Source of the DNA: Bilabrum cf. latius
Lineage: Eukaryota > Bigyra: Bicosoecida > Bigyra > Bicosoecida
Direction: 5' to 3'
Length of the DNA: 64,000 bases
NCBI GenBank assembly: GCA_965178125.1
Contig: OZ237774.1
Coordinates: 434,001-498,000, forward strand
The position numbers and the translations under genes are program-made. The notes under the pieces are model-generated. The model was not told the DNA's origin and made no database searches. It was given only the letters and a program-made list of their open reading frames with translations. Below are positions 30,705 to 42,313 of the stretch, piece after piece. Within the stretch, counting starts at the first letter, position 1; every line of letters begins with the position of its first letter.

Positions 30705-33700
30705 ACCGCTCCATCCGGTCGTGCGCGGCTATGCGTTGTGCCTTGCCATGCGTCCCTGTTATTCGTTATTAGTATGCTTGTCGGGGAATTATTATAATTG
30801 CATTTCCCGGGCTATTCAAGCTTAAATGCCGTCAGTGGGCAGGACCGCTAACCCTACATGTAAGCGATATGGAGCCCCGCCCTCCGCCCGCCCAGTGGCG
30901 GGGCCCTGCCTAGGACTGTAACTCACAGACACCGATGAATGACCCATCGCAATATACGTCTTTTTTGTATGCGCGACACCTCCACTGTGGCGTTTATCTC
31001 GGTCGTGGTTACGTGCGCTTCTGTCGCCAGTGGTGCACAGCGCGCGGTCTCTGTATCTGTGAGTTTGCGTGGTGGCTTCGGGCAACGTCTGGCTGGCCGG
31101 ATACTTTCATCCCGCCAGCTGATTTTAAGCATTCTACAGTAACCCAGCGGCAATTTCATGGGATCTTGCATTGGCAGTGCCGCAGAGACTCCCGTGCACT
31201 AGGCTGTCGGCACTGGCTCTGAGCACGGTTTGCCGGCTCCTGAACTGAGCTAGCTAGACCATGTGCAACAAAGCAATGTTTCAAATAGTAAGAAGCAACT
31301 TGAAAATATTATGAATAGCTGGCTTACGCGTTGCGGGGCGCTCCTGATGCGGTACATGTGGTGCCTGCCTGACCGCGGTGAATTAACAAAATCGGCCTGC
31401 AACGCTGCCTTGCATCAGGTACACGTGCTTTACACCTCTCACTCAGTCCACCATCTACTAGACTGACTTGCACTTGTTTGGCTTTCTCCTGCCGTGACCC
31501 CGGCATCGTTTCAAAAAGGAACAGCCTATGCGGCTTGACATGGTATTTCCGACTGTGCTGGCAAAAGGGACGATACACACAGCTTCAACGACAAGGCGCA
31601 CAATTGTAAAACTCATGCAAGAACACGCGCCAATGTATAAATATGGTGGTGTCCTCGGGTCATTGCCCTTAACCGCCCCGTCCGACCTCCTTCGGCATGG
31701 ATTGTCAGGTCGCAACTTGAAGGCTCGCGACCTCGCCTGTTCGCAACACAACAACATTGCCAATGACCAGTTTAGCCATATTCATGAATATCGCAGCGAG
31801 ACAATATGCATTTTAGGGGCAAGAGCAAACGTCTGAACCACGTTCAATTGCGCCTCAAGCGCTCGATGGAGGCTGGGAGGCGCCATCGGCAACAGCAGTA
31901 ATTGTCAGATCTGCACAGGCCGGTCAATTATCCGACAGGGGGATTGGCTGCTTCCTAGAGCCGGGTGGCCACTCGAGGAGTTCTGAAATTGGCACTCAAG
32001 ACAACGACATTAGCAATCTGTAGCGCTGCTTGTTCAAACAATCGAGTCCGGCATCCGGGCCTATGGACCAGCGCCGAGCAATCGGCAGCAGCTCTCGGCA
32101 CGACGACGCTCGGTCAAAACGACGCATCCGACTGAGCCAGGACCTGGAGGAACGGCAAAAGTTGAAAGGATGCGGGCGGAACTATACCGCTGAACGGATC
32201 GCAATGCGGGAGAGCGATGCATCGAAAAGCCGCGTCTGCCAGCCCCACATAAGCCTGCTACCCCTCCAAGCAGATGATGACCCGCAGGGATAGCAGCCTC
32301 GAGGCAAGGCAAGCTGCAATGAAACCGGGCGCGCGACAGATGATCGAGGTGGCGGGGGTTACATGACTAATGGGCGACTGCGAGGAACTGAGCGTGCTCG
32401 TTCTGCTAGTGTCACCGATCGATAGTCCCGCGCGACTACTAGTAGCCGATGGGGCGATGTTGCAGCATCAGCACCGTATGCTTCTTGCAGTGGATCAGAG
32501 AGCTACGGCAGCAACGTGGCTAGCCGATCTGGAGCCAGTAGCTAATGAAGCTTGCCAAGCCTAGTGCCAGCACACCTACGGCAGGTTCACGCTCAGGGGT
32601 GGCACACCGTAGTTTTATAGGTGCAAGCGGCCTGGCTTACACCGGGGCTTGGCACACCATCGAATTGACCATGGCCTGATGCCCTGCGTGCTTGCTCGAC
32701 AAAAAGTGGCACGATCTTCCGCAGGTGCATTTGCACCGGCATCGAAGTGGTTCTTGGGGACAGTCGGATAGTGCACTCCCGTGATCGCGGCGTGTCCGCT
32801 GTAGGCCAACAGTGAATGCGTGCAAACAAGCGAGATCAATCCGGATATATCAAGTCAGGTCGTGCCACCGACAAAAGCAAAGACATGTGCAACGCGGCAA
32901 ATCCACCTATCTGTAGCCGGGACACGGCTCGAGGAGGCGGCGCCCTGGCCTACCCCGGAGCCTGCTTGCCTGCCGCATCTGCAGGCGAATCAAACTTAGA
33001 AAAACACCTGACCACCTCCATTGCCAGTAGAGTAACCCTCTCACTCCAAATGCTTGATCTCTGGATTGCTTGCCACATCCTCAAGTCCTCTCTTGGGCAG
33101 ATCCGCATGTAGCACGCCCGAGATGTGAGCATCGCCTCGTGCTCGCTCAGCTTCGACCCCCATGAGCTGAACGCGTGCAGGACGGCTCGCAGCAGCCCCT
33201 CGCCTTGCAGGTAGCCTTTGGGACCCCCTGTACTGAAATTACGGAAGGTACACTGCGGAGCAGGCACAACAACTAGGATTTTGGATGTGAATCTTGCGGT
33301 ACGGCGGGTTGCGATGTTCTTGTTCATCTATGTCTGCCAATTGCAGGCAGACTGACCACGGGCAAATTCAAGCAGTCTCACTAGGATCAAATATCCGAAC
33401 TTGCCCCTAAATCCAATCCCAACCTATTGAAGCGCATCTTATACCAGATGCTGCCGTCGGATTGGCAACGACTTCAGACTGGACGCGTATGCAGCTGCAA
33501 CTGCGCTAAAATCGCACCTCAACTCCCCTAATTTGCGAGTTTCTTTTTTCCGAGCTATGTTGGACGGACTATTGGAAGCTGCGGATGGCATTGCCACTCT
33601 GAGGTGCAGTCACGATCTCGAAAGTCAGAACTGACTCTGGGATGCGAGCTCTCGAATGGGCTCCGAGTCGGATCGGATCCCCGCACATTGTTGATTGGCA

Positions 33701-33946
33701 AGCCGTGTCACATCCACTAGTTTAGGGTAAGACGCTCCACGGAACATAGATACACGGATACGGACACAAACATGGGTATAGAGTGTGCGTGTATGAAGTG
33801 CCAGGCACATGACACGGATTGCGTAGAGGCGAGGGATCCGTGGGGATCAAGTGGACTGCGGGCTTTGTTCCCCATGCCATGCAAGCGCCGTGAAGAAAGT
33901 CTGACTTCACTACCAGGTCATCCTGGATCCCCACAAATAAACAAAT
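30705..33946. other. Low-information stretch of about 3.2 kb
   Basis: No frame shows family motifs. The sequence is close to balanced base composition and has stops in all frames, unlike the compact coding DNA on either side. One - strand frame (32836-33327) is listed separately. The common dispersed words of the host genes appear largely absent here by eye. Confidence 0.4.
32836..33327 (-). CDS. Hypothetical ORF
   Basis: A 163-residue frame with TAG (32,950) as Gln and a TGA stop, open further upstream through another TAG to about 33,430. Segments such as GLLRAVLHAFSSWGSKLSEH and MRICPREDLRMWQAIQRSSI look protein-like and non-repetitive. No family recognised; it may be an exon or a relic. 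Confidence 0.3.
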
Positions 33947-34178
33947 GAGCGAGAGTATGACGGGGGGCCTTTGCAGCAATCTGTCCATTCCAATCGAGTC
34001 AGCCGAGCGAGAGTATGACGGGGGGCCTTTGCAGCAATCTGTCCATTCCAATCGAGTCAGCCGAGCGAGAGTATGACGGGGTGCCCTTGCAGCAATCTGT
34101 CCATTCCAATCGAGTCAGCCGAGCGAGAGTATGACGGGGGGCCTTTGCAGCAATCTGTCCATTCAAATCGAGTCAGCC
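33947..34178 (+). repeat. Tandem array of four 58-bp units
   Basis: Unit starts GAGCGAGAGTATGACGGGGG and ends AATCGAGTCAGCC; starts at 33947, 34005, 34063 and 34121, with a fifth start (GAGCGA) at 34179 that merges into the coding end of the p47-like gene. Copies differ at only one to three bases. The stop codon and last codons of that gene are part of the unit. Confidence 0.95.
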
Positions 34179-35105
34179 GAGCGACACCTCCACCTTCTGC
34201 CTGTGCAGCTTCACCGTCCCTGCCGCCTTTCCGTCCCCCACAACAAGTCCCCCATCCACTGCCTTGCCCCGGATCTGCAACACGACCCCTGCCCCCCCCC
34301 TTCCTCTGCCAGTTGCCGTGGCGATGTGCCCCGCCACCTCGCTTGCAAGCACTCCGGCATCCACGGTGAGCTTGAAGGTGCGCCCGTCAGGCAGACTGAC
34401 CTTCATTGTCGCCTTATCGGAGGCCCCGCCGCTGCTCACATCCATGTCGCCGATCGGAGCCGTAGAGGATGATGCCTCACCGCCCCCGGACCCTCCAGCT
34501 GCGGCGCCCGCAGGATCGGCTGCGGCACCCCACGCAGCCCGGGCGATGACCTTGGGTTTCTCCTTGATTTTGAGCGTCTCCCCGCTCTTGTCTACCATGG
34601 CAACGGATACGTCCCGACCCCCCCGCGCCAGCTCAGCCGGGACGCGGCCTGCTCGCACGCTCTCCAGGAAGTCTGCGTTGGCGGGGTCTGACAGCAAGCG
34701 GGGCTCCCCATCGTCCACCGTGAAGCAGTTCTTGTACATTGTTATTGTCTTTTCGCCAGAGCTACCGTCCCCGCCTTCGCCGGCGTCACCGCCAGCTGCC
34801 TCGGCCTGTTTTTTGGCCAGCTCTGCAATTCGCTTCATCATCTCTTCGGCGCTGGTCGGCCTCCCGGCACCGCCCATGCCACCCATGTCTGGCATACCAC
34901 CACTTCCACTAGACGTAGGAGGGCCACCAAGACCGCCGCCGATACCGGCTGAACCACGGGTGCTTCGATCAATTAAACCGGGTGCTGATCCGTCAAAATG
35001 TGCAGCGATGGCGGCATTTGAATCCCCTCCGCACGCCTGAACCAGCGCCTCGGCTTTATTTCTATTCAAATGCGTGATCGAAACAACTTGATCAACCGGA
35101 TCCAT
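34173..35105 (-). CDS. p47/UBX-type cofactor of CDC48/p97 (UBA-SEP-UBX)
   Basis: One exon, 310 residues. The start at 35105 ([20 protein letters not shown]) opens a UBA-like three-helix segment, [17 protein letters not shown]. The centre is a SEP domain: [20 protein letters not shown] followed by [14 protein letters not shown]. The end is a UBX-like ubiquitin fold, [20 protein letters not shown] with [17 protein letters not shown], though the usual FPR loop is not evident. p47/Shp1/PUX proteins link the CDC48 AAA ATPase to ubiquitinated cargo in membrane fusion and protein turnover. The start codons of this gene and dapA are 115 bases apart in divergent orientation. The stop codon lies within a 58-bp tandem repeat unit. 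Confidence 0.85.
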   Translation of the reverse strand: MDPVDQVVSITHLNRNKAEALVQACGGDSNAAIAAHFDGSAPGLIDRSTRGSAGIGGGLGGPPTSSGSGGMPDMGGMGGAGRPTSAEEMMKRIAELAKKQAEAAGGDAGEGGDGSSGEKTITMYKNCFTVDDGEPRLLSDPANADFLESVRAGRVPAELARGGRDVSVAMVDKSGETLKIKEKPKVIARAAWGAAADPAGAAAGGSGGGEASSSTAPIGDMDVSSGGASDKATMKVSLPDGRTFKLTVDAGVLASEVAGHIATATGRGRGGAGVVLQIRGKAVDGGLVVGDGKAAGTVKLHRQKVEVSLG

Positions 35106-35220
35106 CGCACAAGAGGCCAACAAATACTGGCGTTCTTGGACAATCAAGGTTCGCTCGAGGTTCGCGCCGAACCCTCCGGGACTGATGGGTTCGCACGATC
35201 AGAGAATTCCGACCCTAGAG
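35106..35220. promoter_or_regulatory. 115-bp bidirectional promoter region
   Basis: The whole space between the divergent p47-like and dapA start codons; both promoters must share it or overlap coding sequence. Confidence 0.45.
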
Positions 35221-36709
35221 ATGGCAGCTGCAGCCGGTGGAAGTGGCAGATCTACCGACTTTGATGGTGTATTTACTGCGCTCGTTACCCCGTTCAAAGA
35301 TGATGGTGAAGTGGACTGGGAGTGCTATGTGAAGCTGTGCGAGCGGCAGGTTGCAGCAGGTGCTGGTCTTGTCCCGGTGAGTTAAAACCATTTGGGCATT
35401 TTGTTAGAATCGTCCCTGATAATATGAATTGTCTGTTAGTGCTCACCAGCGCAATTGCTCGATGTGTGGAGGCAACGACTGGTGCGGACACTTCTGTGCG
35501 AGACGAGTAGCAAAAGATAGCTGGTGCGCATTTGCTGTCCGCGTGACGAGCAATTCGTCGAAGAAGGGGTGTTTATTGTTTGGAGACCACGAGGCACGCA
35601 TCACCCGTGCTGGATCTCCGCTACAATGCTGGAAACTATGCCAAATTGCGCACCGCGTGCCCCGCACCTTGGTACCGGCAGAGGACTAGGCCCTCGAGGC
35701 CTCGCCAATTATCTCGCCACTTGCGGCCATGCTGATGTAGAAGGCCCATCAATTAGGTTTTGTCTATCCCCCTCTCCGGAGCGAGCGCCCCTTTCGCAAA
35801 CGGCCCATGCAGCGCCCCATCCTTGCCCCCGATCGCCGGGCCACGACTGTCAAGCGCGCGACGATGCAGCCACTCACGTCGCCGCAAATCATGCTTACTG
35901 CCAGCGCCGATCACCCACCCCCATCCTCCTCTCACACGCACTCGTCACACCAATCGCAGTGCGGCACCACCGGGGAGACCCCCACGCTCACCGTGGAGGA
36001 GAAGAAGAGGGCCATCACGGAAGCCATCAAGGTCGCCAAGGGCAGGTGCAAGGTAATCGCCGGCACGGGCAGCAACAGCACCAAAGGATCCGTCGAGTTT
36101 ACCCAGTGGGCAAAGGAGGCGGGCGCCGATGCGTGTCTTGTGGTCAACCCGTACTACAACAAGCCCAGCCAGGAAGGCCTGTACCAGCACTGCAAGGCAG
36201 TGGCTGACGTGGGCCTGCCCGTTGTTCTCTACAACATCCCGGGGAGGACCGGCTGCCGCATGACCGTGGATACCGCGGCTCGGCTGGCCGAGCACCCCTC
36301 CGTGATTGCGATCAAGGAGGCCACCGGGAGCCTGGATCAGGCCAGCGAGACAGCCGCGAGGTGCCCTGGCCTGACCCTGCTGAGCGGGGACGACACCCTG
36401 ACGGTGCCCCTCATGTCTGTGGGCGGGCATGGTGTGGTGAGCGTGCTCTCTAATCTGGCACCCGAGCAGGTGGTGGCCATGGTGGGGGCTGCCCAGAAGG
36501 GTGACTTCAAGGAGGCGGGGCGCATCCACAGGGCGTTGTTCCCAGTGTTCAAGTCCATGTTCGTGGAGACCAACCCCGTGCCCGTGAAGTACGCCATGTC
36601 GCAGAAGGGGCTGCTGCGGCCGGACGTGAGGCTGCCGCTGGCCCAGCTGGAGGAGGGATCCAAGAAGGCAGTGGAGGCGGGGCTGGCGGTGCTGGCGACC
36701 GTGGCGTGA
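35221..36709 (+). CDS. dapA: Dihydrodipicolinate synthase (4-hydroxy-tetrahydrodipicolinate synthase)
   Basis: Two exons, 35221-35376 and 35960-36709, joined in phase 0, give 301 residues, the usual length. The enzyme condenses pyruvate with aspartate semialdehyde, the first committed step of lysine synthesis by the diaminopimelate route, normally plastidial in plants and algae. Visible are [17 protein letters not shown], the [12 protein letters not shown] loop created exactly at the splice junction, [16 protein letters not shown] with the catalytic Tyr, and VIAIKEATG with the Schiff-base Lys. No clear plastid transit peptide precedes [12 protein letters not shown]; only about 14 residues do. 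The 583-base intron ends with a TGTGACGAGTG word (reverse) about ten bases before the acceptor. Confidence 0.93.
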
Positions 36710-37107
36710 GCGAAGCATTGCGGCGTGTGCGCTTCGCGGTTTGTTTTACTGCGTGGCGCGGGGCTGGGCTGGGCTGGGTTGGGTGGCCCATTCCCGTCGC
36801 TTCTTGTGGTCATCAGCACCTTCAAGTTGCAGTTCATCATGATAATGGGCTGGCTTTGGCAGGATTCCCCTGGGAGCAGGTGGGACAGCGCGCTACGGCG
36901 GGCTGATGCACCTGCGCGTTCATTTTGCTTGTTGCAAATCCACCCGTTCTTGCAGTTATGTGATGCATGTATTCACCATTCCACAATCCAGTCCAATGTC
37001 TGCAACTCATCACACTCGTCGGACTCCACTTCGAGGTCGCACATATCCAACATTCAGCGCGTGTACTGCGGCCGTGTACCTTATTCAAGTAAAATACCTG
37101 TTTCCTG
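36710..37107. other. Intergenic spacer, dapA to INTS3
   Basis: About 400 bases between a stop and the next start on the same strand. Nothing recognised apart from a GGGCTGGGCTGGGCTGGG run near 36,765. Confidence 0.4.
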
Positions 37108-40100
37108 ATGGACGTGGAAGAAGGAAGGACCCTGGGGCAGCCAGGCGTTGTGTTCGTCCGCTCGATGCTGGACATGCCTGATCCAATGGAAAAGGTGAGG
37201 TATTGCTATCCATGGAATCAACCGTGCAAACCTATGTAATTTCCCCGCTTTTTGTTACGTTGGCACACTTGTCGTGCCTGGTTTCTGCTCAATAGGAAGT
37301 CCAAATACGGATCTCGAGATTCGCACAGCTCAGTCGAGCGATTCCTAGTGCCCTCCGCGGTACCGCAATCCAGTTTCTAGTGTAACATCCAGCATGATTA
37401 TTTTATCTCCGTAGGCGCTTCAAGACGACGCAAAGTTCCTGATGAATGCCTGCAAGCCCGCCCAGGGGCTGCCCATGGGCCCCACCAAAGAGGCCTTCCA
37501 GAAGTGGCTAGCAGCCGCAACGGCTGCCGTCGGCAAGGCATGCGGCAGCCCACCCCCTCCAGAGACGTAGATTAAGCTCTTATAGTCGCCCGGCAGTCCC
37601 GCCGGTTCCGCTGCACCTCCTGGGGGCCGAGCCGCCGAGCACTACCGGCGCGTCGGCAGGGGCGCCCTCCACGCATGCCTCACGCAGCCCGGCGCCGCGC
37701 ACGCCTGGTTCCGCTGCGCGGCCGGCTGCCCCGGGGCGCCCCTGGCCATCGGCGCCCTTTTGCGAGGCATGTCCCAGCTGTGCTCCGATCGGACCAGCGG
37801 CCCCGCGGGCGCCAAGGCACCCCCCGAGCTGGTCGCAACCCCGCGGCTCACCCGCATGAGCGAGGGCGCAAGGGCACAGCTCCTGTGGCTGCTCAACGAG
37901 GCGGCCAACCAGAAAGTTGTTCCCCGGACCATCGCGGACCCGCATGCGGATGCCGTGCTGATGGCCTGCTTGAGGGTGGCGCTGCCCGGCGACTCCGGAT
38001 CCCCGGCGCCGCGCAACCTGCACCCCGGTTCCGTTCTGGTGGCGGACGCGGGCGTGCTGGGCAAAGGACACATCGGGATCGCGGGGCAGGTGCGGCTGCT
38101 GAGCCGGCTGCTGGACATGCTCTGGAACCAGAGGGGGTGGCTGGCGGCTAGGAACCAGCGGGCGGGCCTGGCCTTCCTGTGCGGGCTGAGGGCAGCGGCC
38201 GTGCCTGTTCCCCAGGGTGCATTGCACGACGGCGGGCAGCGGGTCAAGGACGGCTGGCCCCAGAGGAAGGGAGCCTTGCTCGCCCTGGACCTGTGGCAGA
38301 GGTCGACGGTGGCCTGCGCGAGGACGGGGCGGGAGGGGGCCAGGATGCTCCTGGAGGCCGCGCGCTGTTCCCCGGAGCTGAGGTGTGTGACGAGTGCGCT
38401 GGTCAAGGGAGTTGAGGTTCCGCAGAGCGGGGGCGCCGCGCAGAGGCTCTCTCTTTCCTCGCTGGCTCGCATGCGCCCCAAGCAGCTGCCGCACCTGGTA
38501 CTGTCCGGCATGTCCGTTGAGTCCGAGCGCCTGCTGGTGTTCCTGTGCACTGGGGTGGCCCGGGGGAAGGAGAAGAGGCATGTGGAGTGGCTGCTGCGGG
38601 ATGAGCTGGGGCTACCGGGGCACGTGGCGGCGGGGGCGGCTGGGCTGGGGGCGCCTTCCGCCGCTGTGGGGGCGGAGAGCTCTTCATCTTCCTCTTCGTC
38701 ATCTTCAGGGGCGGCGGGGGCTGCGCCAGGTGCAGGTGCAGGTGCTCTATACACCGCTGCGGTCCGTGGGGCTGGGCTGCTTCGGTTCCTGTGCGGGGTA
38801 TTCGCTCCGAATCCGAAGCTGGCAGGGAAGGGGCTGGTGCGGAGACACGCGCTTGCGGGGCGGGTGCTAGCCGGTGTGGGGGGTGTGGGGGGTGTGGGGG
38901 GTGTGGAGCCGGGGCAGCGGCTTGGGGGTTACTGCCACGGGGATGTGACGAGTGGGGGTGCCGGAGAGTGTTGGTCTCTGTGGGTGTGCCTGCGGGCGCT
39001 GGCGCTGGACCTGGTGCTGTTCCGGGGTGGCGGCAAGGACCCGCCCGCCAGCGTGCTTCCGGCGCTTCAGCTGCTGCTAGGCGCCGGTGTGGGGGAGGGC
39101 GGGTCCGTTGGGGGAAGGCTAGCGCAGGAGATCCAGGCATCGCTGGCGATGGCGGTGCATTGCATGGCGGTGCAGGGGGCGGATGGGGCCTCCGTGGCAG
39201 GGGGCGTCAAGGGGGGGTGGGAGCCTCCCAGCCCTGTGACGAGTGCGGCGGAGGCGAGCGGCTCCGTGGCCGCGGCGGTAGCGGCGTGCGAGTCGGCGGG
39301 TCTGCTTGCGGGGGGGGCAGCGGGGGCTCTCAGGGGTGCGGTTGGGGGCAAGGGACCCCTGGGCGGGGTCGGTTCCGCAGAACTGCGCGGCTTCTTCACG
39401 GAGGTGGGCACAAAGGCCGAGGCATTGCTCCGGTCAGCGCACTCGTCACACCCCAATGATGGGGGGAGCAAGCAGCCGGCGTCCCCCGCGACCCCCTCGT
39501 CCCCTGGGGGTCACGACCCCCCCCGATCTCCATCCTCCTCGTCCTCATCCACCTCGTCCTCCTCCTCCTCCTCCTCAGCGAAATCATCGTCGTCGTCATC
39601 ATCATCACCGACGGCCCAGCAGGCGGGACGCAAGCGCAGGCGGTCAGCCAGTGTGACGAGTGAGGGCGCCGACGAGAGCCACGCGGCCGCTGCTGCTGCT
39701 GCTGCTGCTTGGAGTCCGGAGAATCGAGCTCCCACTGCGGGCGGGGCCGGCGAGTACGATGTGACGAGTGCGGGCGGCGTGTTCGGTGCCTTGGGGCGCG
39801 CGGCTCGAACGGCCCGGGCGGCAAGCCTGGGGATCAGTGTGACGAGTGCGGACGGCGGCGACGACGGTCCGTCGCTGTGTGTGATGAGGACGGGCGACGG
39901 GCCAACAAAGAGCGGCACCTCTCACTCGTCACACGAGGACGCTGCACTGCTGGTGCCTGTGGCAGCGCAGCTGTCGGCCCTGGGGACGGCTGTCGACGAG
40001 TTGGCGGGGGCGCGGGCGGCGCTGCTCGAGTGGGCGAGAGGGTGTCAGTCTGACGGGGGTCAGTCTGAGGAACAAGATGGTGGCCATGGCGAGTCAGATG

Positions 40101-41200
40101 GGCCAAACCGGAAGCGCAGGCGCAGGGAACAAGAGAGTCGCGGCGAGGACACCAGCATGAGCAGCGGCTTGCAGGACCCGAAGGGCAGGGCACTGGCGGC
40201 CGCACTCGTCACACGAGAGAAGCTGTGCCGGTCCCTGTCCGCAGAGCTCTGTGCCCTGGTGATGCCTGAAGCCGGGCTAAGCGAAGGTGAGGGCGCGGGT
40301 GCGAGTCCCGTTGGGCAGGGCCTGGTGCTGGGGCCAGAGGGGGCGGCGGCGCTCGGGCGGTGGCTGGGGGCTCGTGGGGCGGAGGAGCTGCTGGTGGGGG
40401 GCCCCGGGCTGGTTGCGGGTGTGACGAGTGAGGAGGAGGATGGAGGGAGAGGAAAGGGGGAGGAGGAATAGGTGAGTGGAGCGCTGAGAGCGGTACTGGG
40501 CGGGGGCGGGGCATCGGATGAGACTGCGTGCGGGGGGGCGGGGCTGGTGGGGCTGCTCTGGAGAATGGGGGGGTGTCCCCTGGTGGCCCCCTGGGTGGGG
40601 GCGGGGGTGGGACATGTGACGAGTGAGGGCGGCGGGGATGGCTTGGCCGTGCTGGCAGCGATGCGCGCCGGTGGTGGGCCCTCAAAGGGTGCATCGCACG
40701 GTAGTGCAAGCGAGGGTGCGCTGATTGTCGCCGCCAGAGCAGCATCGCTGGGATCGAGCTGCCCCACCGAAGGTTCCCTGCGAACCTTGTTCGCTGGGGA
40801 ACAGGCCACTGGCGCAGCGGCTGGTGTATGCCTCTGCGCCCGAGGGTGCTGCTCTGCCGTGGCGGCGGTGCGGGCGGTGGAGGGGACTCGGAGCCAAAAT
40901 GAACCACGAGCGAGCGTCGGGGGTTCCGGTGCGGCCATTACGCGCGTGACGAGTGCGTTCTGCGCGGGCGCCTGGGTGGTTGCCGCGCTGTGCGTCGGGG
41001 CGGGCGGGGGCAGCGGGGCACGGGATGGGGAGGAGAGTGGGACAATGGGAAGCGGTGACGAAGGTCTGGCGGGTGTGGATGCAGAGGTACGAGGGGAGAT
41101 GCGCGGGCTCCAGTGCCGCGGTGCGACCAAGCTGCTGCAGAGATTGGTTGCAACCGGTGCCCCGCTCGCCAAGGTTGCAGCTGCCACAACTTGTTCCTGA
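37108..41200 (+). CDS. INTS3: Integrator complex subunit 3 homologue (INTS3)
   Basis: Two exons, 37108-37194 and 37415-41200, joined in phase 0, give 1290 residues with TAG at 37568, 37583 and 40469. The ordered first half follows INTS3: an N-terminal RSMLDMPDPMEKALQDDAKF, then EHYRRVGRGALHACL, ARAQLLWLLNEAANQKV (compare RTQLVWLVREL), LLDMLWNQRGWLAARNQRAG (compare LDILTEQREWVL), LARMRPKQLPHLVLSGMSVE, and LLVFLCTGVARGKEKRHVEW (compare LLFMTSRVRFGQQKRYQDWF). INTS3 is a scaffold of Integrator, which cleaves nascent RNA of snRNA and other genes in the nucleus and also forms the SOSS complex. The second half is low complexity (Ser, Asp, Gly, Ala runs) and carries about a dozen TGTGACGAGTG words. 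Identification is by order of similar segments; confidence is moderate. Confidence 0.65.
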
Positions 41201-42313
41201 CGACGCCACACAGTGGCAGTGCCGGCTGCACCGTGATTTGATCATAGCAGGGTGTTTCTTTGCATTTTAGAGGCACGTGGACCTTTGTATTCCTGTATCG
41301 GCTTTACGCTTCGCCACAAGCCTGTTGCCGACTCCAAACAGCCGAAGAAATATGGGGCCATGCTATTTCACGATCACAACATCTATATCCAATGTTGCCA
41401 GTTCTACGAGAATATAATTGTTTATACGCCTTTGCGATGATGCATTTAGGTGCTAAGTTTTGATGAGGCGGGGGAGGGGGTACGTAAGGTAATGAATGGG
41501 GTTTTCTTTCTGTTGCTGCCGAAACGCTGAACTCGATGTCGGGCCCTGTCCGAGCAACCAATAACGCATCGGCTCATATTACAGTGCGCGAGCGGGTACT
41601 GTCGCGCGCCTATTCAAAGTGGCAACAGTAAATGGGTTCATGCTGGAGCGCTAACGCTGCAGTCCAGTCGCATCCCGGCGAGAGGGCCAATATTCACAGC
41701 AGCCGTAAGTGTGCAGTGCTATCCAACATACTCCCCATGCTTGCACAAATTCAGTGCATACGCATGCGTACTGTAGTGTTCTGTGCATAGTTCATGTTCA
41801 CGGGTGTTTGGGTCGCTCATCCGGCTGGGCGGCCGCCAAACGCAGCCCCGAATACAGTTTATGCGAACGGCTTCTGTGTGCGATTAAGAGATTCGTATAG
41901 CAATGCTTTCATCCAGCTGATGGGGACATAGTTGGCGCATCGCATGGATCTCACTGTGTCGCGATGCAGCGGCAGGCAGCGGCCCGCAGTGGTTCGGTTC
42001 CCCGGTCGACGTCTACGCGAGTTGTTGCAAGCGCTTTGGAATGGTGCGCTGCAACCCGTTTCCATGAATGGGCGCTAAAGCTTGATTGCTGACATTTTCT
42101 CAGTGCCAACTGCTCATCTGCACGACTTTAGTATCGCAGATGAGCCTGAATCGGGTCCGGTGCACCCTGGAAGCCCAGCTGACCGGCCCGTGGCGCCAAG
42201 CCGCACGACCACGACAGAGCCAAACATGCGAGCTTCAGTGCGCCAGAATAGTCCCGAAAGTGCATGTGAGAATTTTGCCTCGACACAGCCTTCCGCTGAA
42301 TTGGGCGGGCTAA
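41201..42313. other. Intergenic stretch, possible upstream exons
   Basis: No confident gene. From about 42,080 to 42,310 both a PADRPVAPSRTTTTEPN-type frame and an MSLNRVRCTLEAQL frame are open, followed by a GTGAGA donor-like site near 42,265 and CAG acceptors near 42,350. These may be the first exon of the next gene. Confidence 0.4.

Noticed and set aside
33947-34178. CRISPR-like array
   Set aside because: The 58-bp units are directly adjacent with no spacers, and they overlap the end of a host gene.
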